Shown one piece after another: positions 25,481 through 33,266 of a stretch of DNA of 64,000 nt; position 1 is the stretch's first letter; each line of letters starts with the position of its first letter. Source of the stretch: Lentisphaeria bacterium (GTDB taxonomy: Bacteria > Verrucomicrobiota > Lentisphaeria > Victivallales > Victivallaceae); contig JAFSTC010000055.1 in assembly GCA_017450705.1 (NCBI GenBank), positions 1 to 64,000 of the forward strand. Reading direction: 5' to 3'. A program made the translations under genes and the position numbers. Under the pieces are notes generated by a model that was given only the letters and a program-made list of their open reading frames with translations, had not been told where the DNA came from and made no database searches.

Positions 25481-25506
25481 AACCTCTCTGTCCCGACCAT
25501 TTTTTG
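25481..25506 (+). repeat. Second tRNA-Pro 3' remnant
   Basis: CCTCTCTGTCCCGACCAT followed by a T-run and GC matches the last 18 bases of tRNA-Pro and its flank with a few changes. It lies 100 bases after the first remnant, so it may mark a second insertion or a tandem duplication. Confidence 0.6.
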
Positions 25507-25520
25507 CTGATGCCTGTACC

Positions 25521-25549
25521 TTGAAAAAAATGCCGAAAGATGCTATAGT
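25521..25549 (+). promoter_or_regulatory. Promoter of the zinc-ribbon/DUF4177 pair
   Basis: -35 TTGAAA (25521-25526), 17 bp spacer, -10 TATAGT (25544-25549), about 65 bases before the ATG. Confidence 0.55.
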
Positions 25550-25613
25550 AAGGAATTCCGGTTTTCATATTAACAACGCCGTTGCAACAGGGCATTGAAC
25601 CGCGGGGGCGAAA

Positions 25614-26021
25614 ATGAGTTTTATTTTCATGTGTCCGTTCTGCAATCAAAAATTAGATTGTGACGACACTCTGGAAGATCAAATAACAAAGTGTCCCGAG
25701 TGCGGAGAGGACATCGTACCGACAAAAGAAAATCTCTCCTTCCAGCCAATGGATAATCGTCCTTGCCATCCCCCGAAGAGAGAAGTTCAACGACCGCAAC
25801 AAACCGATTTGAGAACAGTAAACCGGAAAAAAGAATATAAAGTATTGACCCAAAAGGACAAATGGTTTGACGGGAAGTTTGCGCCGGAATTGCTGGAGCA
25901 GGCCATCAACTCCTATGCTTCGCAGGGGTGGCGAGTCGTTGCCGCCACTACTGCATCTTTCCCCTCGCTGATTTCGGGGAACCGAGAGGAAATGATCATA
26001 ATTATGGAGCGAGATAAATAA
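25614..26021 (+). CDS. Zinc-ribbon and DUF4177-like protein
   Basis: 135 residues. An N-terminal zinc ribbon (CPFC at about 7-10 and CPECG at about 27-31) is followed by a polar linker and a DUF4177-like domain: YKVLTQKD, LEQAINSYASQGWRVV and a final MIIIMERDK strand. DUF4177 domains are small alpha-beta folds of unknown function, often next to zinc-ribbon or short membrane segments. Predicted cytoplasmic. AT-rich codon use differs from the surrounding core genes. The stop overlaps the next start by one base (TAATG), so the two are translationally coupled. Confidence 0.7.
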   Translation: MSFIFMCPFCNQKLDCDDTLEDQITKCPECGEDIVPTKENLSFQPMDNRPCHPPKREVQRPQQTDLRTVNRKKEYKVLTQKDKWFDGKFAPELLEQAINSYASQGWRVVAATTASFPSLISGNREEMIIIMERDK

Positions 26022-26341
26022 TGTATTTTTCTGAATATGGCGGTGTTTACTTCGTAGAGGGCATCCCGGCGGATGCAAAAATAATTGGTAACATATCCAC
26101 AGTGGTGGATGGCGTCTTTTGCAATGCTCAGCTCAAAACGCTTGATGATGTCAAGAGAGAGATGGCATTGCAGGTACGGCGAAATGGGGGCAACGCAGTT
26201 GTTGCTTTTAAATACGGTCAACATTCGATGGGCTTTTGGCGAAGTTTGTTCTCGCTGGATAACGTGTATTGGAAAGGTGAAGGCAAGATAGCCTCCATAA
26301 ATCCGTTATCACCACAGCAGAAGAACCCTGTTGTCCGGTAA
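26021..26341 (+). CDS. Small protein resembling YbjQ/heavy-metal-binding folds
   Basis: 106 residues, coupled to the zinc-ribbon gene by TAATG. The order of strands and the block MALQVRRNGGNAVVAFKYG recall YbjQ/DUF74 proteins, where a similar motif (A.xxLGANAVVGxxxxxxxxG) stabilises a pentamer. The match is by eye and incomplete, so the family is tentative. No signal peptide, no membrane segment. Like its partner it is AT-rich and sits directly outside the last tRNA fragment. Confidence 0.55.
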   Translation: MYFSEYGGVYFVEGIPADAKIIGNISTVVDGVFCNAQLKTLDDVKREMALQVRRNGGNAVVAFKYGQHSMGFWRSLFSLDNVYWKGEGKIASINPLSPQQKNPVVR

Positions 26342-26602
26342 AAACTTCAGAAAAGGCAATCGCCGCTCGCGCATTCTTTTTCTTCGCTCCACCTTGCCAC
26401 CTGCCTGTTCATTCCGTAGACGAAGCCCGAGAAAGCTTTGCTTCATGGTACAACGTGCCGCTTCATACGCCGTCAGGCATGATTCATTTTGCTTTTTCGG
26501 ACTTGGACCGCCACAACCTTGGACCAAGTGGCTGAAGCATCGCTCCGCCGTGAGGCGCCCGCCTGGCAAGCAAAGTTGTAACGCCGTATCGGCAGAAACC
26601 GG
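26342..26602. other. Non-coding stretch with short palindromes
   Basis: No gene recognised. Short inverted repeats and phrases such as GCTTCATACGCCGTCAGGC resemble those at 7692-8161, so it may be of the same origin. No T-rich terminator was seen. Confidence 0.35.
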
Positions 26603-27277
26603 TCAGTAGATCTTGCCGTGCTTTTCCCGGTAAAGCTCGAAGGGGGTGAAGGCTTCCTTGCCGAGCAGCGGGCCGACAACAGGGATTCCCCTTTTGGCGG
26701 TCGCCGACCGCCAGAATACCCCCTTGTACCCCTCGTCGAATCCGATCTCTTCCGCGGCTTCGCGCGGCGCGCCGTAGATCAGTTTTTCCACGCCGCTCCA
26801 CAGGGTGGCGCCGCTGCACATCGCACAGGGTTCACAGCTGCTCGCCAGCACACAGCCCTTCAAAGAGGCATTGTCCAGCTTGTTCTGCGCACGGGCAAAA
26901 GCCGTCATTTCGGCATGGGCCCAGGACTGCTTCGCGGGCACGACGACGTTGACGCCGACGGCGATCAGGCGGTCCGTGCCGCTCTCGAAGATCGCGGCGG
27001 CGAAGGGCCCTCCGGTCCCGTGCAGGACATTCTCTTCGGCCAGTTTCACGACGAACCGGATCTTGGCCTCGTCCCCCGCGATCGCGCGCCCGACGTTCTC
27101 CTTTTCCAGCTTCGCCAGCCAAGGCGGCATCGGGATCGCTTTGACCAGGATCGGCCCGGATTGCCGGTCGGCAGAACAACATCCCGAAAGAATGAATGCG
27201 GCCGCGCTCATCAGAAAGAAGGAAATTTTTTTCGAACGAACCCCGCCCTGCCCGATGTTGTCTCCCGTCTCTCTCAT
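26603..27277 (-). CDS. Lipoprotein nucleoside/guanine deaminase-like protein
   Basis: 224 residues. The N-terminus has a signal peptide with a lipobox (ILSGCC), predicting a membrane-anchored lipoprotein. The rest is a zinc-dependent cytidine/guanine deaminase domain: HAE at the active site (in SWAHAEMTAF), and PCAMC providing the two zinc cysteines. The C-terminal part (YGAPREAAEEIGFDEGYKG) resembles guanine deaminase-type COG0590 proteins. Such enzymes are normally cytoplasmic, so export is unusual and may mean salvage or detoxification of extracellular bases. RBS GGAGG before ATG 27277. Single gene between the accessory region and a terminator. Confidence 0.82.
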   Translation of the reverse strand: MRETGDNIGQGGVRSKKISFFLMSAAAFILSGCCSADRQSGPILVKAIPMPPWLAKLEKENVGRAIAGDEAKIRFVVKLAEENVLHGTGGPFAAAIFESGTDRLIAVGVNVVVPAKQSWAHAEMTAFARAQNKLDNASLKGCVLASSCEPCAMCSGATLWSGVEKLIYGAPREAAEEIGFDEGYKGVFWRSATAKRGIPVVGPLLGKEAFTPFELYREKHGKIY

Positions 27278-27416
27278 ACCATTTCCTCCCGTCGCTCGGT
27301 TCGTTTTCCGTAAACATCGGCGATATGCCGAACCGTTGCTGCAATATACACTGCGGCATCATCTTTTACAAGGCACCCTCCCCTTGCCAGAGGAAGAAAA
27401 ATGTCGAAAGGGACAG

Positions 27417-27459
27417 AAAAAAGCCAGCCGTGAAGGGTTCGCGGCTGGCTTCGTTTTTT
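27417..27459. terminator. Bidirectional intrinsic terminator
   Basis: AAGCCAGCCG (27421-27430) and CGGCTGGCTT (27442-27451) form a 10-bp stem with an 11-base loop. A-run on the left and T-run on the right make it active in both directions; it ends the gene at 27480 and insulates the deaminase gene. Confidence 0.8.
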
Positions 27460-27479
27460 GCGGGAGATTTTCCGGCGGC

Positions 27480-28436
27480 TCACTTGATGTTGAACTGACC
27501 GCCGCCGACGCCGTAGAGGACCAGTTCGCCGTAGCCGTTTCCGGTGTAGGGCTGGGCGAACTGGCACCGGAAGGCCCGCTTGCAGCGCGGCATCTGCTTG
27601 ATGACCCACGCACCGACCTTGCGCCGCTGAATGATGCCGGCGGAATTGCGCTCGACCGTCCAGTCATCGCCATCGATAACGACATCGATGGCGTCCTTGT
27701 AGCTGTCGCTCTTTTTAGCCAGCGCGAGGGCTTTGGATGCGAAGCTGTTGAGCTTTCCGGGCTTCGGCATCGGATGGTAGTCGACGTTTTCCGGTTTGTT
27801 GTTTTTCATGGCCATGCTGATGTATCTCAGGCAGGTGTCGGCGACGGCGCGGGACTTTTTGTATTCCGGCTTGTCGAGCCCCTGAAAGAAAAAGAGGGAG
27901 TAGTACAGCTGACGGAACTGCTGCTGGACCTCCTTCAGATCCTCCCCTTCCAGGAACACCCGGTCGCCGTTGCGGAAGAAGTACACGTTTTTCCCGTCCG
28001 TGCTCATCACCCGGACATTGGATCTGGGGATGCTCAGCAGGGCGTAATCGAAGGTGACGTTGTTCTTTTTCAGATCCACGGTCCCGTGGAAGATGAACCA
28101 GAGCCGCTGGCCCAGCCAGCCGAGGAAACCTTCATAACGGTCGATTTCCTCCTTCGCCTGCTCGTACTTTTCGTGACTGCTGCCCGCCGCGACGATCTTC
28201 TCGTCCTCGGCCACGCGTGCCCGCAGCTGCTTGCGGAATTCGCCGACAAGCTTGCTGTTGGTGGTCGTACCCAGCTTTTTGTAATAATCTTTCAGCGGCT
28301 GGTCATTCTGCGAGAGGTCCTGCGCGAGGACCCACGGACACGGGTTCTGGTACTGGTATCCCGCCGACGCAACGGCGCAAAGGGCCGATCCAAGGCAAAT
28401 GACAAAAACTGCTTTGATGATGGCATTCCCGAACAT
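27480..28436 (-). CDS. Exported protein of unknown function, 318 residues
   Basis: No family recognised. A signal peptide (about 1-26, ending AVASA) is clear, so it should be periplasmic or secreted. The body is charged and mixed alpha/beta, with repeated Lys-rich stretches and a C-terminal NGYGELVLYGVGGGQFN that looks like a terminal strand. ATG 28436 is supported by AGGAGG six bases upstream, whereas an earlier in-frame start at 28478 would overlap it. It has its own promoter and terminator and is monocistronic. Possibly lineage-specific. Confidence 0.65.
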   Translation of the reverse strand: MFGNAIIKAVFVICLGSALCAVASAGYQYQNPCPWVLAQDLSQNDQPLKDYYKKLGTTTNSKLVGEFRKQLRARVAEDEKIVAAGSSHEKYEQAKEEIDRYEGFLGWLGQRLWFIFHGTVDLKKNNVTFDYALLSIPRSNVRVMSTDGKNVYFFRNGDRVFLEGEDLKEVQQQFRQLYYSLFFFQGLDKPEYKKSRAVADTCLRYISMAMKNNKPENVDYHPMPKPGKLNSFASKALALAKKSDSYKDAIDVVIDGDDWTVERNSAGIIQRRKVGAWVIKQMPRCKRAFRCQFAQPYTGNGYGELVLYGVGGGQFNIK

Positions 28437-28519
28437 GACGATCCTCCTGTTGGTTTGATTTCTCCCTGTGTCCGGCACCTGAACGGTCGTGACGCCGCGA
28501 TACAGCGGACTGCGCTATA

Positions 28520-28548
28520 CTTATAACGCCGAAACTCGGAAAAATCAA
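28520..28548 (-). promoter_or_regulatory. Promoter of the 318-residue exported protein
   Basis: Minus strand: -35 TTGATT (28548-28543), 17 bp spacer, -10 TATAAG (28525-28520). Confidence 0.55.
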
Positions 28549-28651
28549 TCGGTTTTCGAAAAAAATGTAATTGGCGAGTATTTTCGCGGGACCCGTGCTT
28601 CATGGATCAGGCTGCGAAAACTCACGTCCGGCGTGATTTTCCCGGAACCTG

Positions 28652-28680
28652 TTGAAAAATGAGCCTCTGACGTGTATGTT
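28652..28680 (+). promoter_or_regulatory. Promoter of the HAD lipoprotein
   Basis: -35 TTGAAA (28652-28657), 17 bp spacer, -10 TATGTT (28675-28680), 42 bases before the ATG. Confidence 0.5.
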
Positions 28681-28721
28681 AAATCAATTTTTCAGGTCCA
28701 GTATCAAATGACAGGAACAAA

Positions 28722-29774
28722 ATGAAAAGCAAAACCACTTTCCACGCCGTCTTCTTTCTTCCGGTGCTGATCATCGTCGTCCTCGCGGGATGTGCTCACG
28801 ACCCCCTCCCCCTCTGGAATGACGGCGCCCCCGCGAAAACGGCTCTGGTCGATTATGTAAGAACAGTCACGGAACAGGGTTCTCCAAACTACATCCCCAT
28901 CGAAAACCGCATCGCCGTCTTCGATTTCGACGGCACGCTGTTTTTGGAGACGGATCCCACCTATTTCGACTGGCTGCTCTTCGAGTACCGCGTCCTGGAA
29001 GATCCCGGTTACAGGGCAACTGATGAGCAGCTGGCGGCGGCGCGTGCCGCGCGGAAAGGCAAGTTCCCGAAACTGGACGGCAACCGTGAACGCATGGTCG
29101 CGGAGGTCTACCGCGGAATGACTTTCGGCGAATTCGACGCCTTCGTCCGCCGGTTCATGGTCCAGGACCAGCCCGGCTTCACCGGACTCAAACGCGGCGA
29201 CGCCTACTACAAACCGATGCTGGAGGTCATCGCCTATCTGCGGCAAAACGGTTTCACCGTGTACGTGATCAGCGGCACCGACCGCTTCACCATGCGTCCC
29301 CTGACCGATGTCCTGCGCCTGCCGCCGGCTCAGATCATCGGTTCGGACGGGACGGTCGTCGCCTCCGGGCAGGCCGGTCGGGACGGTCTGGCATATGTTT
29401 TCGTCAAGGGCGACAAACTGCTTCTGGGCGGAACCAATCTCGTCAAAAATCTCCAGATGAACAAAGTCTCCGTCATCGTGCGCGAGATCGGCCGTCAGCC
29501 GGTGCTGGCCTTCGGCAACACCATGAGCGATGCGAGCATGCTGAACTACACGATCGGCGACAACAAATACAGGGCCCTCGGCTTCATGCTCCTCTGCGAC
29601 GATCTCGCCCGTGAGTACGGCAACGCGGCAAAAGCCGATCAAATGCGCAAACAGTGCGGCAAATACGGATGGATCCCCGTTTCCATGCGCGACGACTGGA
29701 AAACGATCTACGGCAACGGCGTCGCGAAGCGGCCGAACGCCGCCCGGCATCCCGTTTCGGGATCCGAAAAATGA
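28722..29774 (+). CDS. HAD-superfamily phosphatase, lipoprotein
   Basis: 350 residues. Lipobox LAGC places the lipidated cysteine at 24. HAD motif I is DFDGTL (nucleophile D68, acid/base D70); ISGTDR is motif II, the lysine of VKGDK may be motif III, and FGNTMSD is motif IV. The layout is that of secreted acid phosphatase or phosphoserine-phosphatase-like HAD enzymes, so an outer-surface or periplasmic phosphomonoesterase is likely; the substrate is unknown. The stop overlaps an ATG (ATGA) that opens the decayed gene downstream. Confidence 0.82.
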   Translation: MKSKTTFHAVFFLPVLIIVVLAGCAHDPLPLWNDGAPAKTALVDYVRTVTEQGSPNYIPIENRIAVFDFDGTLFLETDPTYFDWLLFEYRVLEDPGYRATDEQLAAARAARKGKFPKLDGNRERMVAEVYRGMTFGEFDAFVRRFMVQDQPGFTGLKRGDAYYKPMLEVIAYLRQNGFTVYVISGTDRFTMRPLTDVLRLPPAQIIGSDGTVVASGQAGRDGLAYVFVKGDKLLLGGTNLVKNLQMNKVSVIVREIGRQPVLAFGNTMSDASMLNYTIGDNKYRALGFMLLCDDLAREYGNAAKADQMRKQCGKYGWIPVSMRDDWKTIYGNGVAKRPNAARHPVSGSEK

Positions 29775-30639
29775 GCCGTCTCCGCGCGATAAAGCCCCCA
29801 AAAACCAGCTGGACGAGCTGAAGAAGCAGACCGGCGTCGATGTACTCGAATTGATGCGGGCTCTGCAGAACGGCCAGACGCCTCCGGAAAATCCGTCCGC
29901 AGTCAAAAAACATCCGTACCGGATGATCGAACTCCCTGCAAATCTGCCGGGCATCAGGGGATGGAACTTCGACATCGAAGGCTTCAACAGGAAACTCGCC
30001 TCGCAGCTGGTCCGGGACAAACACGGTTTCTCCCGTATGAAAACACCGGAATACGACGCCGCCCCCCGGGGAAGACAATCTGCCGGCCCCGAATCCGCCC
30101 ATCCGGACCATCAACCGCCGCAACGAGGAGTTTGCGACAGAACAGCTCGACGCCGCAAAATATCCGCGGTGCGATCATCTGCGCAAACAGGCTCTCGAAC
30201 CGGACCAGCAGGATTCCCAAGAACTCACATTCAAGTACTGGGAGGTCGGGGACAATCTTTACTTCTCGATATCCGCCGATTTCACGGGAGCCTGGAATCC
30301 GCGGTATTATTGTTTCCGGCCCCGTCTCGACGGCCGCCTTCTCGCCATCGCTTCCTTCGACGAACTGCCGAACGCCGATGTCGCCCGGATCGTCAACGGC
30401 GTGAAGCTCGGCGTCCCCGAAGCCTTCAACAACCTTGCCGTGATCGGCGCCGGCAACATGTTTTCAGCGACGGGGACGTGGAAAAAATGTTCTTCATCGC
30501 GGCGAAAACCTGCCCGGCGGCCAGGCGCAATCTGTATTTGTTCTACGTGAACAAGCGGATGGACGACAAGGCGAAAGAGCTGCGGAAACAACTTCCCGAC
30601 AAGGATCTCCCGCCCATTCCCGCAACGCGGACAAAATGA
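29771..30639 (+). pseudogene. Frameshifted gene of unknown function
   Basis: Protein-like sequence runs in one frame (LDELKKQTGVDVLELMRAL to EYDAAPRG), moves to another near the C-run at about 30062 (PIRTINRRNEEFATEQLDAA, WEVGDNLYFSISADF, WNPRYYCFRPRLDGRLLAIA), and returns near 30470-30485 (EKMFFIAAKTCPAARRNLY to the stop). The +1 and -1 shifts compensate, so one frame stays open throughout but its middle third is Arg/Pro-rich nonsense. The start is also out of phase: ATG 29771 overlaps the HAD stop but shifts after about 10 codons. All changes lie in homopolymers. No family is recognised; the short tetratricopeptide-like end is not diagnostic. Confidence 0.7.
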
Positions 30640-30681
30640 TCCCTCCCCGGGAGGACAGCCCCGTGAAGATCCGGGCACTCG

Positions 30682-32370
30682 TCAGTAATTTTTGACGTAA
30701 ATGCCTTTCAGCTGAAATTCGACATTCAGCTTGGCACGAACCGCCAGCGCATCAAGGATGGAACGCAGCGACGGCTGCGTCACTTCGAAGCTGACGGTCT
30801 TGTTCAAAGTCGCCCGGTCGATGCCCCAGCGGACATACATGCTGTTGTCGAATCTGACACGGCTGAGGACCTGGACGAATTTGAGGACATTCTCAACGGA
30901 AACATCCTGAAAGCTGATCGAAGCAAAGTCGAGCGGCACGTCCACCTTGTCTGCACCGGGGGTGATGCGGGGCAGCTCCATCGGCTCCAGCTTCTTGATG
31001 GTGATTCCGTTGAAGCCGAAAAGCCCGCTTTTGACCACAATGTAACTCGTGCCGCAGCTGGAAACGTAGCCGTAGAGCCCCAGGGCCAGCGTGAGACGTC
31101 TCAACAGTTCCCCGATCTGCGTCTCCGGCAGATCCATGGAGATCTCGTCCTTCGGCTGATCCGTCTGCCAGATGACCGGGATGCCCTGATGGGTCTCGTC
31201 GGCGGCAAGACACCGCTTGTTGATCTCGTCCAGTATCTGCTTGAAGGAAGCTTTCTCGAAATCCAGCTCGGAGACCGTCATCTTCATCCGGCCGGCAAAA
31301 GCCGCGCGGGCCCGGACCGGATTCGGGATGAGGAGAATGACGCCGTTGGACATGTAAAGCACCCGAAGCTGCAGACATCTGGCGACGGTTTCAAGAGCGT
31401 CGGTGATCTTGGTCCCGGAGACTTCCACGGGGACCATGGCCCGGTAGTGCTGATGAGAGAGACCGTTCATATGCAGAAAGATCCAGGCCGTCCCGGCGTG
31501 GGCGCTCTGCATGAATTTCGCTACGGGGAGCGGATTTTTGATCACGGGATACTTGACGGCGACCATCTTTTTGGCCAGCGTATCGTCGGTCGGATAAAAA
31601 CCGACGCCGGGGCCTTTCAGAAAGCGGATGTTTTGACCGGTGACTTCACAATCCAGACCGGTCGCCATGCAGACGGCCGTCAAAAACTGCCTCAGCTGAA
31701 CATTTCCGGCGGCGATCGTCACCCTGGCCTGAGTCTTGCCGGCCGTCGAAACCTTGTACTTCTGAGCCCTCAAAAGTTTTTCGACCTCGGAAAAAGGGGC
31801 ATTGTCCAGCTTGACGTTCCTCACGCGCGACCGGTTCACCCACGCCGGATTCCCGTCCATGATCTTCATGCTGCCGAATCCGGTCTGCCACTCGGAAGCC
31901 TTGCCGACGGGATTGATGGCGATCGACTGCCCCGTCTTGCTCCAGATGTAGCCGAACTTCGTGAAATCGTTGAGCACGGCGCGAAGCGTCTTGCGCTTCG
32001 AGGCATTGATCGTCACACACCGCTCCTGATTCGGCGGGATCTTGACGATGAGTTTCAACTTGAAATTGGGTTTCACGGCCTTCTTCGGCTTGCCGTCCGG
32101 ACCGTTTTCGGGCTTCGGCGGGTTGGTTTCTTCTCTCTTCTTTGCCTGCTGTTCCATGCTGTCCGCAATGGCATCAAGTTTTTTCTGAAGCTCAGCAAAA
32201 GCCTTCTTCGCCGGACAGGAATCCACATTGAACCCGGAAATGAAGTAACGGCTCAATTTGTAGTCGACGCTGCTGACGTCCGGAACCGCAGGTGCCCCCG
32301 AAGCCGACAGCGCGATGGAACAAACCAGAACGGCCGAGAGCGGCAGCAGACCTTTCAAAAACTTTTTCAT
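30682..32370 (-). CDS. Exported protein of tandem STN/secretin-N-like modules
   Basis: 562 residues. Signal peptide about 1-26, a helical and Lys/Pro-rich linker, then four short alpha-beta modules separated by turns. These have the rhythm of STN (secretin/TonB short N-terminal) domains: VKLDNAPFSEVEKLLRAQKY, VEVSGTKITDALETVARCL, MDLPETQIGELLRRLTLAL and FEVTQPSLRSILDALAVRA. No secretin barrel or TonB plug follows, so it may be a periplasmic scaffold or a secretin-associated protein. RBS GGAGG lies nine bases before ATG 32370. It ends 40 bases from the decayed gene, tail to tail. Confidence 0.68.
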   Translation of the reverse strand: MKKFLKGLLPLSAVLVCSIALSASGAPAVPDVSSVDYKLSRYFISGFNVDSCPAKKAFAELQKKLDAIADSMEQQAKKREETNPPKPENGPDGKPKKAVKPNFKLKLIVKIPPNQERCVTINASKRKTLRAVLNDFTKFGYIWSKTGQSIAINPVGKASEWQTGFGSMKIMDGNPAWVNRSRVRNVKLDNAPFSEVEKLLRAQKYKVSTAGKTQARVTIAAGNVQLRQFLTAVCMATGLDCEVTGQNIRFLKGPGVGFYPTDDTLAKKMVAVKYPVIKNPLPVAKFMQSAHAGTAWIFLHMNGLSHQHYRAMVPVEVSGTKITDALETVARCLQLRVLYMSNGVILLIPNPVRARAAFAGRMKMTVSELDFEKASFKQILDEINKRCLAADETHQGIPVIWQTDQPKDEISMDLPETQIGELLRRLTLALGLYGYVSSCGTSYIVVKSGLFGFNGITIKKLEPMELPRITPGADKVDVPLDFASISFQDVSVENVLKFVQVLSRVRFDNSMYVRWGIDRATLNKTVSFEVTQPSLRSILDALAVRAKLNVEFQLKGIYVKNY

Positions 32371-32450
32371 CACATTCGTCCTCCAATGATTTTCCGCTAA
32401 AACAAGAGGGCCGCGGTTCGCGAAAACACTCCGGCGCGGTCCCCTGCTGC

Positions 32451-32473
32451 GGCGGCCGCAACATCCGGCCGCC
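32451..32473. terminator. GC hairpin between hisF-like and STN genes
   Basis: GGCGGCCG (32451-32458) and CGGCCGCC (32466-32473) form an 8-bp stem with a 7-base loop. There is no T-run; it may weaken read-through from hisF. Confidence 0.4.
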
Positions 32474-32491
32474 TCGTGTTCTCTTTCCCGG

Positions 32492-33250
32492 TCAGAAACA
32501 GTATCCGTTCTTCGTCAGATATTCTTTGAGCTCGGGAATGTCTATCATGTGAAAATGGAAAACCGACGCGGCCAAAAGGACGCTTGCCCCGGCCTGGGCC
32601 GCTTCGAGAAAATGCTCCATTTTCCCGGCGCCGCCCGAGGCGACGATCTTGGCCCGGCACGCATCCGCCATCGCCCGGATGACGGGAATATCATATCCGG
32701 TGCGGGCGCCGTCTCCGGCCTTGCTGGTCGGCAAAATGACTTCGACGCCGTAATCATCGACCTTCTTCGCCCATTCGACGGCGTCGGCACCCGTGGCCGT
32801 CCTGCCGCCGTCGATATAGACTTCGTAGCCGGAGGGCATCCTGGGATTGACGTCAAGATCGATGGCGACGGTCACCGCGTGGGGGCCGAACTCCTTGATC
32901 AGGGCCGGGATGAGCTCGGGATCGCGAAACGCGGCGCTGCTGGTGGAGATCCGGTCGGCGCCCGCGGAGAGCACGGCCCGGGCGGACTCCACATCGCGGA
33001 TGCCGCCCCCCACCGTGAAGGGGACCGTGCAGACGTCCGCGACTTTTTTAACGACTTCCACGAGGGTCTTCCTGTTCTCGACCGTCGCTGTGATATCGAG
33101 CATGGCCAGCTCGTCGGCGCCGGCCGCGCAGTAGGCTTTGGCGCACGCGACGGGATCGCCGGCATCGGCGATATCCACGAAATGGACACCCTTGACGACC
33201 CTGCCGTTCCGCATATCGAGACAGGGCATGATGGTCAAACGCTTCTCCAT
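32492..33250 (-). CDS. hisF: HisF-like cyclase subunit of imidazole glycerol phosphate synthase
   Basis: 252 residues, full family length. HisF uses ammonia from HisH to turn PRFAR into IGP and AICAR. The two catalytic aspartates are kept: D12 in PCLDM and D131 in VAIDLD; RVVKGVHF is the phosphate loop. The usual TSMDRDGT block is TSKAGDGART, so the first Asp of that block is lost while GDG remains, making this copy more divergent than typical HisF. No other his gene is near. It follows an SDR gene by 16 bases. Genuine HisF is likely, but a specialised paralogue feeding another pathway cannot be excluded. Confidence 0.8.
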   Translation of the reverse strand: MEKRLTIMPCLDMRNGRVVKGVHFVDIADAGDPVACAKAYCAAGADELAMLDITATVENRKTLVEVVKKVADVCTVPFTVGGGIRDVESARAVLSAGADRISTSSAAFRDPELIPALIKEFGPHAVTVAIDLDVNPRMPSGYEVYIDGGRTATGADAVEWAKKVDDYGVEVILPTSKAGDGARTGYDIPVIRAMADACRAKIVASGGAGKMEHFLEAAQAGASVLLAASVFHFHMIDIPELKEYLTKNGYCF

Positions 33251-33266
33251 AGCGATCCTCCGGGTC

